Origin: Demequina sp. B12
Lineage (GTDB): Bacteria; Actinomycetota; Actinomycetes; Actinomycetales; Demequinaceae
NCBI RefSeq assembly: GCF_028823635.1
Contig: NZ_JAPEHU010000002.1
Span: 62,001 to 126,000 of the forward strand
Direction: 5' to 3'
Length of the DNA stretch: 64,000 nucleotides
The notes beneath the pieces were generated by a model. The model was not told where the DNA came from. It did not search any database and saw only the letters and a program-made list of their open reading frames with translations. The position numbers and the translations under genes were made by a program. Of the stretch, positions 49,824 to 58,620 are shown in pieces (positions within the stretch are counted from its first letter, which is position 1; every line of letters starts with the position of its first letter).

Positions 49824-52069
49824 CCAGCGATCGCCTGCGGGAGCCACTCAAGTCTGTCTTGGGTGCCCGCACCGCCAACGGCCTCGCCAAACTCGGCGTT
49901 GAGACCGTCGGTGACCTGGTCCGTCACTACCCGCGCCGGTATGGCGCCCCAGGGGAGATGACCAACATCGGTCAACTCCATCTGGGCGAGCATGTCACTG
50001 TCATGGCTCAGGTGCGGTCCGCGCAGGTGCGTTCAATGCGCTCACGTGGCGGAGCCATGCTTGAGGCGATCGTCACGGACGGCTCCGAGACCTTGCAACT
50101 GACGTTCTTCGCCAAGCGCGCTGGAGTCTTGCGCATGCACGAAGACAAGTTGCGTGCCGGCCGGACGGGCCTGTTTACCGGCACCGTGGGGGAGTACCGC
50201 GGACGCCGACAACTCACTCATCCGGACTACCTCATCGTGGGTGTCGATGCAGACAGCGAGGACCAGGCAGTCCTTGAAGCCTCTCGCCCCATCCCCATGT
50301 ACCCGGCCAGTTCCGCGGTCCCCACCTGGCGCATCGGCCGGTCCGTGCGTACCGTCCTGGATCCGCTCACAGAAGACGATGTCCCTGATCCGCTACCGGC
50401 TGCGCTGCTGGAGAGCCGCGGCCTGCCGTCGCTGCGTGAGGCCCTTCAGCTCGTCCATGTGCCGGACACGACGGACGACTGGAAGCGAGGTCAGGACCGG
50501 CTCCGTTGTGAAGAAGCTTTCGTGCTGCAAACAGCGCTCGCGCGCAAGCGGGCCGCCCACCAGCATCTGCGTTCGGTGCCACGGCCTGAGGTGGCCGACG
50601 GGCTACGGGACGCGCTGGACTCTCAGCTTCCCTTCCCGTTGACGGACGGGCAGGTCACGGTGGGACGTGACATCAGCGCGGACTTGGCTTCTTCCAAGCC
50701 GATGCTGCGGCTCCTCCAAGGCGACGTGGGCGCGGGCAAGACCGTGGTCGCTTTGAGGGCCATGCTGCAAGTGGTGGATGCCGGCGGGCAGGCAGCGCTG
50801 CTGGCGCCTACGGAAGTGCTCGCCGCCCAACACGCACGTTCCTTGCGCAACCTCATGGGCTCGCTGGCCGATGGAGGCATGCTCGGTGGTGCCGACGGTG
50901 CCACACGAATCGCACTACTGACCGGCTCGCTTGGCGCCACAGCGAAGCGCCAGGCGCTTGCGGAAGCAGCCTCCGGTGCCGCAGGAATTGTGGTGGGCAC
51001 GCATGCACTCCTGAGCGAGACGGTGCAGTTCGCAGACCTAGGCCTGGTTGTCGTGGATGAGCAACACCGGTTCGGAGTAGAGCAACGGGATGCGCTGCGG
51101 GATCGCGGCGAACACCCGCCTCACACGCTGGTCATGACGGCTACGCCCATTCCGCGCACGGTCGCGATGACAGTCTTTGGTGACCTCGAAACATCAACGC
51201 TCAGCGAACGCCCTGCCGGACGTGCAGAGATCACGACGCACCTGGTTCCCGCAGACAACGAAGCGTGGCTGACGCGCACCTGGCAGCGTGTCAAAGAAGA
51301 AGTCGCGCAGGGTAGACGCGTGTATGTGGTCGCTCCCCGCATCGACGACAACGATGCCGACGGCCCCATCGAAGGCAGCGTTGACTCGGACCAGAGCGAG
51401 TCCGCGACACCCCTGGACATCGACGATGCCCTGGTCGCTGAGGACCCCAAGGTGCCCCTGGCATCGGTCGCGGGAACCGTCGACGAACTGACGTCACGCC
51501 CCGAGCTTGCTGGGGTGAGCATCGGCCTCATGCATGGCCGGCTTGCTCCAGAAGACAAGGACGCCGCGATGGCCAGGTTCGCGTCAGGGGCCACTCCGGT
51601 ATTGGTGTCAACGACAGTCATTGAGGTCGGCGTGGATGTTCCGGAAGCCACCATGATGGTGGTGCTCGACGCGGAGCGGTTCGGAATCTCGCAGCTGCAC
51701 CAGTTGCGCGGTCGAGTGGGGCGTTCGTCGTTGCCGTCGCTGTGTTTGCTGGTGACACGCGCTCAGGAAGGCACTGTCGCTCGCGAACGACTCGATGCGC
51801 TCGCGGCCACTACTGACGGCTTTGAGTTAGCGGAGAGGGACCTTGAGCTGCGGCGCGAAGGTGACGTGTTGGGAGCCTCGCAGTCGGGGGGCAAATCGTC
51901 GTTGCGGCTCTTGCGTGCCATCAAGGACGCGACGCTCATCGAGGACGCTCGCCGTGACGCATACGCCCTGATCGAGGAGGACCCGCTTCTCGAGCACCAC
52001 CCGGTGTTGGCGCGAGCAGTTGCCGACTGGCTCGACCCGCAGCGCGAGGCGTTCTTGGACCGCGGCTAG
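49820..52069 (+). CDS. recG: ATP-dependent DNA helicase RecG
   Basis: 749 residues. The N-terminal wedge/OB domain is about residues 50-150, Walker A is LQGDVGAGKTVV, the DEAH-box is VVDEQHRFGVEQR, and motif VI is in QLHQLRGRVGRSSL. A 45-residue acidic, serine-rich insertion (about residues 508-555) sits between the helicase lobes. It remodels stalled replication forks and Holliday junctions. ATGA overlap with the DAK2 gene. It ends 3 bp before the convergent CBM2-like gene. Confidence 0.96.
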   Translation: MTSDRLREPLKSVLGARTANGLAKLGVETVGDLVRHYPRRYGAPGEMTNIGQLHLGEHVTVMAQVRSAQVRSMRSRGGAMLEAIVTDGSETLQLTFFAKRAGVLRMHEDKLRAGRTGLFTGTVGEYRGRRQLTHPDYLIVGVDADSEDQAVLEASRPIPMYPASSAVPTWRIGRSVRTVLDPLTEDDVPDPLPAALLESRGLPSLREALQLVHVPDTTDDWKRGQDRLRCEEAFVLQTALARKRAAHQHLRSVPRPEVADGLRDALDSQLPFPLTDGQVTVGRDISADLASSKPMLRLLQGDVGAGKTVVALRAMLQVVDAGGQAALLAPTEVLAAQHARSLRNLMGSLADGGMLGGADGATRIALLTGSLGATAKRQALAEAASGAAGIVVGTHALLSETVQFADLGLVVVDEQHRFGVEQRDALRDRGEHPPHTLVMTATPIPRTVAMTVFGDLETSTLSERPAGRAEITTHLVPADNEAWLTRTWQRVKEEVAQGRRVYVVAPRIDDNDADGPIEGSVDSDQSESATPLDIDDALVAEDPKVPLASVAGTVDELTSRPELAGVSIGLMHGRLAPEDKDAAMARFASGATPVLVSTTVIEVGVDVPEATMMVVLDAERFGISQLHQLRGRVGRSSLPSLCLLVTRAQEGTVARERLDALAATTDGFELAERDLELRREGDVLGASQSGGKSSLRLLRAIKDATLIEDARRDAYALIEEDPLLEHHPVLARAVADWLDPQREAFLDRG

Positions 52070-52072
52070 CGT

Positions 52073-52609
52073 CTAGTCAGCTTCCGGCGCCACAGCAGTG
52101 CAGGCGACGTCCTGGAAGTCCGGTTCACCCGATGCAGTGAATCCCAAGGTCGCGGTGCCGCCATCAGGGATCGTCCCGTTGTAGTCGACGTTGCTGGCTG
52201 TCACGTTGCCGCTGGCGCCCGACTTGAGGGTGGTGTTCCACGCGCCATCGATCACGGCATCACCTACGGACATCGTCACTGTCCAGCCTTCAACGTCGCC
52301 GAAAGCGGACACGATGACGTTGGCCTGGAAGCCCCCTGACCATTCCGAGGTCACGTCTACCTCAGCAGCACACGTAGGAGCCACTGCCGGGGGCTCCGCC
52401 ACCTGGGTGCCGCTCGGCGTGGGTGAGGGTGAAGGGGCCGCGGTTGCGGACGTGACGGTTGCCGGTGCGTCCGAGTCTGCCGTGGCGCGGGCAAGTGCCC
52501 ATCCGCCCACGAACAGCAGCAAACCCGCTCCTACAGCCGCGGGCACGAGCACCCGTGCGCTCTTCCACCAAGGTGAGATCTCAGCATTCTTGTGCTGATC
52601 AATAGTCAC
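52073..52609 (-). CDS. Membrane-anchored protein with a lone CBM2-like cellulose/chitin-binding module
   Basis: 178 residues: short cytoplasmic tail, one membrane helix (about 19-40), Ser/Pro/Thr linker (45-78), then a CBM2-like domain (80-170). The module has Cys80 and Cys170 at its ends, SEWSGGFQANVIVSA, GWTV near 109, WNTTL near 124 and VTASNVDYNGTI near 137. This is the family-2 carbohydrate-binding pattern with surface tryptophans. No catalytic domain is attached. The start is GTG 52609 with AGGGGA 9 nt upstream. It lies between convergent recG and divergent rsmD. Confidence 0.78.
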   Translation of the reverse strand: MTIDQHKNAEISPWWKSARVLVPAAVGAGLLLFVGGWALARATADSDAPATVTSATAAPSPSPTPSGTQVAEPPAVAPTCAAEVDVTSEWSGGFQANVIVSAFGDVEGWTVTMSVGDAVIDGAWNTTLKSGASGNVTASNVDYNGTIPDGGTATLGFTASGEPDFQDVACTAVAPEAD

Positions 52610-52675
52610 GCTTCACGTCCCCTCAGACACGTCGCTTGTTCGATGATCGCGTCAACTCTAGCGAGGTCGCCTCGA

Positions 52676-52681
52676 TACGCT
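52676..52681 (+). promoter_or_regulatory. -10 hexamer for leaderless rsmD
   Basis: TACGCT is followed by 6 nt and a GTG at 52688. Confidence 0.5.
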
Positions 52682-52687
52682 GGAGCC

Positions 52688-53251
52688 GTGACACGAATCA
52701 TTGCGGGACAGTGGGGCGGCCGTCGTCTTCAGGTGCCAGCCAAGGGCACACGTCCGACGACCGACCGCGTACGGGAAGCGTTGTTTTCGCGGCTCGATCA
52801 CTCTGGAGTGTTGACGGGGGCGAAGGTCTTGGACCTGTTCGCGGGCTCTGGAGCGCTGGGTTTTGAGGCGTTGAGCCGTGGTGCGAGTGAGGTCACGTTG
52901 GTGGAGTCGGGTGCCCCGGCTGTTCGGGTCCTGCAGACGAACGTGCGGGAACTTGGCGTGGGGGGACAGGCTCGGGTGGTGCGGGAGAAAGTGGCGCCGT
53001 TCGTGGCCCGCTCGGCCGCGACCACGCCCGGTTTCACACTGGTCTTGATCGATCCGCCGTACGACTTGAACCCTGATGAGGTAGACGCATTCCTGGAGGG
53101 ACTGCCGGCGCTACTTGCGCCGCAGGCGACGGTGGTGTTGGAAGGCTCCACTCGTGCACGCGCGCCCCAGTGGCCGGCGGCGTTGGAGGTCCTCACGTCG
53201 AAGGACTACGGGGAGACGCGACTGTTCTACGCGGAACACGTCCAGGCGTGA
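52688..53251 (+). CDS. rsmD: 16S rRNA (guanine(966)-N2)-methyltransferase
   Basis: 187 residues. N-terminal TRIIAGQWGGRRL and RPTTDRVREALFSRL are RsmD hallmarks, the SAM site is VLDLFAGSGALGFEALSRGA, and the catalytic motif is LIDPPY. It methylates G966 of 16S rRNA. The start GTG 52688 is fixed by the -10 element 6 nt upstream. coaD follows after 38 bp with its own -10 element. Confidence 0.95.
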   Translation: MTRIIAGQWGGRRLQVPAKGTRPTTDRVREALFSRLDHSGVLTGAKVLDLFAGSGALGFEALSRGASEVTLVESGAPAVRVLQTNVRELGVGGQARVVREKVAPFVARSAATTPGFTLVLIDPPYDLNPDEVDAFLEGLPALLAPQATVVLEGSTRARAPQWPAALEVLTSKDYGETRLFYAEHVQA

Positions 53252-53276
53252 CGCGCCGCAGTGTTTCGAGCTGAGG

Positions 53277-53282
53277 TAGCGT
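53277..53282 (+). promoter_or_regulatory. -10 hexamer for leaderless coaD
   Basis: TAGCGT is followed by 7 nt and the ATG at 53290. Confidence 0.45.
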
Positions 53283-53289
53283 CGTCGCT

Positions 53290-53763
53290 ATGACGATCGC
53301 GGTTTTCCCAGGCACGTTCGATCCCATCACGGTGGGGCACGTGGACATTGTGACGCGCGCCGCGTCCTTGTTTGATCGCGTGGTGCTCGCGGTGGCGCAC
53401 AACTCGACCAAGACGCCCTTGTTGAGCGCCGATGCGCGCGTGGAGTTGGCCGCGCAGGCAACGGCGCATGTGCCAGGGGTTGAGGTCTTGCGCACGGATG
53501 GATTGCTGGTGGACTTTTGTCGCGCCCAGGGGGCCGATGCGATCGTGAAGGGTCTGCGCGGCGGAGCGGACTTCGATGCGGAGCGTCCGATGGCGTTGAT
53601 GAACCGTTCGTTGAGCGGCATCGAGACGGTGTTTATCGTCGGCGACAATGGTTTGAGCCACGTCGCATCGTCGCTGGTGAGAGACGTGGCACGGCACGGG
53701 GGAGACGTCTCGGGATACGTTCCGCAGGGGGTTGCTGAGGCGATTGCTGAGGCTTTGGCCTGA
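53290..53763 (+). CDS. coaD: Phosphopantetheine adenylyltransferase
   Basis: 157 residues. The nucleotidyltransferase motif FPGTFDPITVGHVDIV (T/HxGH) is at residues 6-21. KGLRGGADFDAERPMALMNR and ASSLVRDVARHGGDV are CoaD-specific blocks. It makes dephospho-CoA from phosphopantetheine and ATP. It follows rsmD as in most actinobacteria. Confidence 0.96.
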   Translation: MTIAVFPGTFDPITVGHVDIVTRAASLFDRVVLAVAHNSTKTPLLSADARVELAAQATAHVPGVEVLRTDGLLVDFCRAQGADAIVKGLRGGADFDAERPMALMNRSLSGIETVFIVGDNGLSHVASSLVRDVARHGGDVSGYVPQGVAEAIAEALA

Positions 53764-53780
53764 CGCGCCCTGGGCTCAGG

Positions 53781-53810
53781 TTGAGACCAGGGGCATTTAT
53801 CGCGTAAAGT
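53781..53810 (+). promoter_or_regulatory. Promoter of the DUF177-rpmF-rnc-mutM operon
   Basis: TTGAGA (53781-53786), an 18 bp spacer and TAAAGT (53805-53810), about 70 bp before the ATG at 53881. Confidence 0.65.
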
Positions 53811-53880
53811 AGTGCGCCGGTCCTGCTGACGTTGCACGGACCAGGTCTTGCGAGACCGGAATCGATGGGAGGCGCGCACG

Positions 53881-54432
53881 ATGTCGCACCGCCCAAGCAC
53901 CTCTCCGTACGTGTTCCAAGTGAGGGACATCGTGCGAAGCCCTGGTGCGCACCGCTCAGTGAGCGAGTCGTTTCCGGCCCCTCAAGCCCTGGGTACGGAT
54001 ATCGTTGGCGTGCCGTCAGGTGCCGCCGTTGAACTCGATGCGAGTTTGGAGTCGGTGTCGGACGGTATTTGGGTTTCGGGAAGCGTGCGCGCGCAAGCCA
54101 TTGGTGAGTGCGGACGGTGCTTGGATGAGGTTCGACTTGATGTCGATGCTGCTGTTCAAGGGCTGTTCGCTGAAGAACCGGTAGGCTCTGGCGAGGACGA
54201 GGAAGAGCCTGAGGACGTCTTCGAGTTTGATGGTGAGAACCTGGATCTTGAGGACGTGGTGCGGGACGCGGTAGTGACAGCACTGCCGTTCACCCCGCTG
54301 TGCCGCCCGGATTGCCCCGGCCTGTGCGACCAATGTGGTGCCAGGCTTGCGGATGATCCGGACCACGCCCACGAGGTGATCGACCCGAGGTGGTCGGCGC
54401 TACAGAGTTTGACTGAACAGAAAGAGAGTTAG
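53881..54432 (+). CDS. DUF177 (YceD) family protein
   Basis: 183 residues. The first zinc-like pair CGRC is near residue 80, a highly acidic stretch follows (about 100-125), and [13 protein letters not shown] comes near the C-terminus. This is the DUF177 pattern found upstream of rpmF in bacteria and plants, linked to 23S rRNA/large-subunit assembly. ATG 53881 has GGGAGG 8 nt upstream; an in-frame ATG at 53848 lies before the RBS and is rejected. rpmF follows after 2 bp. Confidence 0.92.
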   Translation: MSHRPSTSPYVFQVRDIVRSPGAHRSVSESFPAPQALGTDIVGVPSGAAVELDASLESVSDGIWVSGSVRAQAIGECGRCLDEVRLDVDAAVQGLFAEEPVGSGEDEEEPEDVFEFDGENLDLEDVVRDAVVTALPFTPLCRPDCPGLCDQCGARLADDPDHAHEVIDPRWSALQSLTEQKES

Positions 54433-54434
54433 CC

Positions 54435-54629
54435 GTGGCAGTTCCTAAGCGCAAGATGTCGCGCAGCAACACGCGTGCGCGCCGCTCGCAGTGGAAGACG
54501 ACCGCTGCAAACCTCACGACGTGCCCGTCGTGCAAGGCGGACAAGCTCGCCCACACCGCATGCCCTTCGTGCGGCGCCTACAACGGTCGCCAGTACGCAG
54601 AGGCACTGCGCACCGAGAACGAGCTGTAA
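54435..54629 (+). CDS. rpmF: 50S ribosomal protein L32
   Basis: 64 residues. [19 protein letters not shown] after the GTG start is the L32 N-terminus; CPSCKADK and [10 protein letters not shown] form a CxxC/CxxC zinc ribbon (C+ form). The start is GTG 54435, two bases after the DUF177 stop, with AAGAGAG upstream. rnc follows after 28 bp. Confidence 0.96.
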   Translation: MAVPKRKMSRSNTRARRSQWKTTAANLTTCPSCKADKLAHTACPSCGAYNGRQYAEALRTENEL

Positions 54630-54657
54630 AGAGTTTTCCAGCGCGGGGACGAGCATC

Positions 54658-55374
54658 GTGACGATTCCAGGGCAGGCTGCGGCCGACGCCCTGATCTCGC
54701 GCCTCGGGGTCACTATCGACCCTGATTTGCTCGTCCTCGCGCTTACTCATCGCTCATTCGCCTATGAGGCGGGTGGGCTGCCCACGAATGAGCGCCTGGA
54801 GTTCCTTGGCGACTCTGTTTTGGGCATCATCGTGACTGATCGCTTGTACCGCGATCACCCCGACCTCCCTGAAGGCGAGCTTGCGAAGATGCGCGCCGCC
54901 ACAGTGTCGCAAAAGGCGCTCTCGGAGATCGCTCGGGAAGTTGACTTGGGCCCCTGCATCCTGCTGGGCAAAGGCGAACGCACCACGGGCGGCGCCGACA
55001 AAGACTCCATTCTGTGCGACGCTGTCGAAGCGATCATCGGTGCCGTATACCTCAGCCACGGGATCGACGTGGCGCGTGACGTGGTGCTCAACCTCGTTGA
55101 CGGTCACCTCAAGGCTGCTGCCACCTCCGGCGTCGCCTTGGATTGGAAGACCTCGCTCCAAGAAGCATGTGCTGAACGCGGCAAGGGTGCTCCCCTCTAC
55201 TCCTGCGAAGGTGATGGACCGGACCACGCGCGTACCTTTACCGCCACCGTCACCATCGACGGTGAGGCGTATGGCACCGGAGTGGGCAGCGCCAAGAAGT
55301 ATGCTGAGCAGGAAGCCGCTGCTGAGGCTTACAAGGTCCTCGTAGGCATGGACGCTTCCGCTACACGTGCGTAA
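54658..55374 (+). CDS. rnc: Ribonuclease III
   Basis: 238 residues. The catalytic signature NERLEFLGDSVLGIIVTD is near residues 43-60 and the second acidic site is in CDAVEAIIGAVYL. A dsRNA-binding domain covers about 160-230 (DWKTSLQEACAERG to AKKYAEQEAAAEAY). It processes rRNA precursors and double-stranded RNA. The start GTG 54658 gives the family N-terminus; no strong RBS is visible. mutM starts 14 bp after the stop. Confidence 0.95.
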   Translation: MTIPGQAAADALISRLGVTIDPDLLVLALTHRSFAYEAGGLPTNERLEFLGDSVLGIIVTDRLYRDHPDLPEGELAKMRAATVSQKALSEIAREVDLGPCILLGKGERTTGGADKDSILCDAVEAIIGAVYLSHGIDVARDVVLNLVDGHLKAAATSGVALDWKTSLQEACAERGKGAPLYSCEGDGPDHARTFTATVTIDGEAYGTGVGSAKKYAEQEAAAEAYKVLVGMDASATRA

Positions 55375-55388
55375 GACGGCAGTTCCCT

Positions 55389-56339
55389 ATGCCTGAACTC
55401 CCAGAAGTAGAGACGGTTCGTGCCGGCCTGGTGCCCCATGTGGAAGGTGCCCGAGTGGTGTCCGTTGACGTGCGTCGGGCCTCCTGCGTGCGGCTGATGG
55501 CCGGTGGCGCAGACGAGTTCACTGGCCGCCTTGTAGGGGCCACCATCGTGACGGCAGTGCGGCGCGGCAAGTTCCTGTGGATGCCACTGACGTATCAAGC
55601 CGATGCGCACGCTGGCTTCAACACCCCAACCGACGCGCTGTCCGCTCATCTGGGCATGTCGGGGCAGTTCCGCGTCCACCGGGGTGCCGACATCCCCGCA
55701 CCACATCCGCATTGCCGCACACGCCTGGTCGTGGAGCGCGATGGCGAGAGGTGGGTCATCGACTTCCTCGACCAGCGCACGTTCGGCTACCTGCACGTGG
55801 AGGATTTGGTCGCCACGGGCGATGGCGGCCCTGGCGGGCACGGGAGCTCGCTTCCCGCTCTGCCTGTGAGCGTGGCGCACATCGGCCGGGATGCCCTGGA
55901 TCCGATGCTGGACGTTGCGGGGGCAGTGGCGTCGTGGCGCCGCGGCCGGCGTGGCATCAAGCAGGTGGTTTTGGATCAGGGTCTGGTCTCCGGGGTGGGG
56001 AACATCTATGCCGACGAGGCGCTGTGGCTGGCGCAGATCCACCCCGAACGGCCTGCAGAGGCGATGTCGCGTGCGCAGGCGCAGAGCCTGCTTGCCGCGG
56101 CTTCCGATGTGATGGGGCGCGCGCTTGAGGTGGGCGGCACGAGTTTTGACTCGCTGTATGTCAACGTCAACGGCGAGTCAGGCTACTTTGCCCGCGGGCT
56201 TGAAGCGTACGGGCGAGCGGGGGAGCCGTGCAGTCGGTGTGGAGCGTTGCTGCGCCGCGCCACGGTAGGAGGGCGCGCCACTCACTGGTGTGCCGCATGT
56301 CAACGACGATGGGCGCCCCGCGGTGGGCGTGCCCGCTAG
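55389..56339 (+). CDS. mutM: Formamidopyrimidine-DNA glycosylase
   Basis: 316 residues. PELPEVETVRAGL gives the catalytic Pro2 and Glu3; the intercalation/Lys region is RRGKFLWMPL near 60; the H2TH domain holds QGLVSGVGNIYADEALW; a C-terminal zinc finger has CSRCGALLRR and WCAACQRRW. It removes 8-oxoguanine and formamidopyrimidines. The C-terminus runs a few basic residues past the finger. It is the last gene of the DUF177-rpmF-rnc-mutM operon. Confidence 0.96.
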   Translation: MPELPEVETVRAGLVPHVEGARVVSVDVRRASCVRLMAGGADEFTGRLVGATIVTAVRRGKFLWMPLTYQADAHAGFNTPTDALSAHLGMSGQFRVHRGADIPAPHPHCRTRLVVERDGERWVIDFLDQRTFGYLHVEDLVATGDGGPGGHGSSLPALPVSVAHIGRDALDPMLDVAGAVASWRRGRRGIKQVVLDQGLVSGVGNIYADEALWLAQIHPERPAEAMSRAQAQSLLAAASDVMGRALEVGGTSFDSLYVNVNGESGYFARGLEAYGRAGEPCSRCGALLRRATVGGRATHWCAACQRRWAPRGGRAR

Positions 56340-56360
56340 GTTCCAACGGGAGGTTACGCC

Positions 56361-56366
56361 TACGAT
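56361..56366 (+). promoter_or_regulatory. -10 hexamer for leaderless response-regulator gene
   Basis: TACGAT is followed by 7 nt and the ATG at 56374, which is chosen over an in-frame ATG nine bases earlier. Confidence 0.5.
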
Positions 56367-56373
56367 GCAGGGT

Positions 56374-56991
56374 ATGGCTGACGTAAAAGTGCTGGTCCTC
56401 GATGATCACGAGGTCGTTCGACGTGGAATTTGCGACATTCTTGATCGCGCGGACGGGGTCGAGGTTGTGGCAGAGGCCGCCTCTGTCGCCCAGGCGGTGC
56501 GTCGTGCTGACGCTGTGCGTCCCGACGTGATTCTCTCCGACCTTCGTCTTCCGGACGGCACTGGACTCGACGTCATTGCCCACGTGCGCAAGACGTTGCC
56601 CGACACCCACGTCGTGGTGCTGACGAGCTATGACGACGACGAGGCGCGCGCTGCCGCTCGTCAAGCCGGTGCTGACGCCTTTGTTGCCAAGACGGCCGGC
56701 TCAGCTGAGGTGGTGAAGGCGGTGCTCGATGCCGCCACGGGTCGCGAACACGGCCAGCACATCGCGGTTGGTGAAGACGAGGCCACTGCTCGCCTCACCC
56801 CCACCGAGCGGCGTGTGTTGCAGGCCGTCGGTGAGGGCAAGTCCAACCGTGAGATTGCCGAACAACTCGGTATCGCGGAGAAGACCGTTAAGAACCACGT
56901 CACCTCGGTGCTGTCCAAGATGGGTTTGCGCCGCCGCACGCAGATCGTGGCGTGGGCGACGCAGCGTCGCGCTCAGTCGTTCCGGGGTTAA
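56374..56991 (+). CDS. NarL/LuxR-family response regulator (DevR/DosR-like)
   Basis: 205 residues. The receiver domain has the acidic pair LDDHE at residues 9-13, phospho-acceptor Asp56 in ILSDLRLPDG, a Thr/Ser in VVLTSYDDDEARAAA and Lys in FVAKTAG. The LuxR HTH is TPTERRVLQAVGEGKSNREIAEQLGIAEKTVKNHV. The close match of the linker and HTH to DevR/DosR, plus a DevS-like kinase next door (convergent, 15 bp between stops), suggests the pair work together. It has its own leaderless promoter. Confidence 0.92.
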   Translation: MADVKVLVLDDHEVVRRGICDILDRADGVEVVAEAASVAQAVRRADAVRPDVILSDLRLPDGTGLDVIAHVRKTLPDTHVVVLTSYDDDEARAAARQAGADAFVAKTAGSAEVVKAVLDAATGREHGQHIAVGEDEATARLTPTERRVLQAVGEGKSNREIAEQLGIAEKTVKNHVTSVLSKMGLRRRTQIVAWATQRRAQSFRG

Positions 56992-57006
56992 GCCAGACCC
57001 TCAGAA

Positions 57007-58620
57007 CTACGACGTCACCTCGACGTTCCAGGTGGCAACGGAACCTGGCATGTCTGCGCCCTTGTTGACGGCGTGAAGCGCAAACGATCCATGGCGTCGC
57101 AACGCGCGGTTTGCCAGGTTGTTCGTTCCCGAGTACCGCTTGAGCGCGCCCGCGGGACCAATGCCGTTGTCCTCGACGCCAATCTCGAGGCGAGCGTCCT
57201 CGACGGTGATCCAAAACTTCACTGCAGACGCCTTGGCGTGGCGGGCGACATTCGACAACAGCTCACGCATGACGGCGATGATGTCGTCCGCGAGCGTGCT
57301 GTCATGAGCCACGGCATCGGCCACCGGCGACCACTGAGCGACCACAATGTCGGGGGAGAACCCCAACGATGCGGTGGCGAGGGTCAGCTCCCGCCGTGCG
57401 CGATCGGCGATCGGCTCGGCAGACCGCTGACCTGCGAGTGCGCGCATCACGCCCCGTACCTCGTGTTGGGCGCGCTTGACGTGTTCGAGTGTTTCCGCCA
57501 GCCGCGCGCGCACCTCAGGCTTCGATTCCGATGAGATCGCTTCGATCTGCATCGCGGTAGCGAAGAGCTCTTGCGAGACGAAGTCGTGCAGGTCGTCGGC
57601 CAAACGTTCGCGTTCCTCCAACAGTGCGGAGTGATTGCGAGCATGGCTCAACTCCGTCAGCGTCAACGCGAGCGCCGCTTGGTGTGCGAAGCGCTGAGCG
57701 GTGCGCAAGTCGTCTTCGCTGAACTCTGCTTCACCGTTGTTGCGCCACAGCATCAGGAGGCCGATGGCTTTGCCTTCCGCTGACAGCGGTGCGTACAGCG
57801 ATGGTCCGTACTCGGTGACTTCCTTCAGGACATGGGTGCCGGGGGGCGCGGGCGCGACGATGCCGGTGCCGGTGCGTACGACCTCCATGGCGCGGCCCTC
57901 AGCCGGCAACGCCAAACCGATGAGCGCTTCAGATCCGTCACCTGCGGTCATCTCGATGATCCACTGGTCGTCGACACCCGGAAGGACCAGCGCTGCCGTG
58001 GAGGCGCCCGCAAGATCGCAGGCCGCATCAACGATGCCCTGGAGCGCTTCTTCTTCGTCCGTGATGGTGAGCATCTCGGTAGTGAGTCGTTGCGACGCTT
58101 CAAGCCACCGCTCGCGCTGCTTGGCCTGCTCATACAGTGTGGCGTGGTCAATCGCAACGGAGGCTCCGGCAGCTAGCGCCATGATCAAGTGGTCGTCGCC
58201 GTCGTCAAACGGACCGTCTTTGTCCGCCAGGTACAGGTATCCAAAGACCGTGTCGCGGACCGTCAGGGCGGTGCCCAGGAACGTCCCCAACTCGGGATGG
58301 TTCGCGGGCATCCCCTGGTGTGCGGGGTGCGTGCGGACGTTTTCGACGGCGAGCGTCCCGTGATCGGGGATCCTGCCCAGGACACCCACACGGCCAGGGG
58401 GGTGGCCGATCATGCCTTGGGTGGAGTCGTCCATGCCCTTCACGTGAAAGGCCACCGACTTGCCTTGTGGATCCATCACGTGGAGTGCCGCGTACTTGGC
58501 GCCGGTCAGGGCGCGCGCGGACTCCACGAACACGTCAAGAACCTCGTCGAGCTCGAGGTTCTGGTTGAGGGCGGTAATGGCATCTGCGAGGGAGATGTCC
58601 TTGGCACGCCGGTCAGGCAT
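57007..58620 (-). CDS. GAF-GAF sensor histidine kinase (DevS/DosS-like), last gene of the cyd operon
   Basis: 537 residues: GAF-A (about 20-160), GAF-B (about 180-320), HisKA_3 and HATPase. The GAF-A segment PANHPELGTFLGTAL with FGYLYLADKDG aligns with the haem-binding region of mycobacterial DosS, so His108 is a candidate haem ligand. The phospho-acceptor is His345 in DDLHDFVSQELF; the N box has ELLSNVARHAKAS and the G box VEDNGIG. There are no membrane segments, as expected for a cytoplasmic gas or redox sensor. Its start overlaps the cydC stop by 8 nt. Partner: probably the response regulator on the opposite strand. Confidence 0.92.
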   Translation of the reverse strand: MPDRRAKDISLADAITALNQNLELDEVLDVFVESARALTGAKYAALHVMDPQGKSVAFHVKGMDDSTQGMIGHPPGRVGVLGRIPDHGTLAVENVRTHPAHQGMPANHPELGTFLGTALTVRDTVFGYLYLADKDGPFDDGDDHLIMALAAGASVAIDHATLYEQAKQRERWLEASQRLTTEMLTITDEEEALQGIVDAACDLAGASTAALVLPGVDDQWIIEMTAGDGSEALIGLALPAEGRAMEVVRTGTGIVAPAPPGTHVLKEVTEYGPSLYAPLSAEGKAIGLLMLWRNNGEAEFSEDDLRTAQRFAHQAALALTLTELSHARNHSALLEERERLADDLHDFVSQELFATAMQIEAISSESKPEVRARLAETLEHVKRAQHEVRGVMRALAGQRSAEPIADRARRELTLATASLGFSPDIVVAQWSPVADAVAHDSTLADDIIAVMRELLSNVARHAKASAVKFWITVEDARLEIGVEDNGIGPAGALKRYSGTNNLANRALRRHGSFALHAVNKGADMPGSVATWNVEVTS

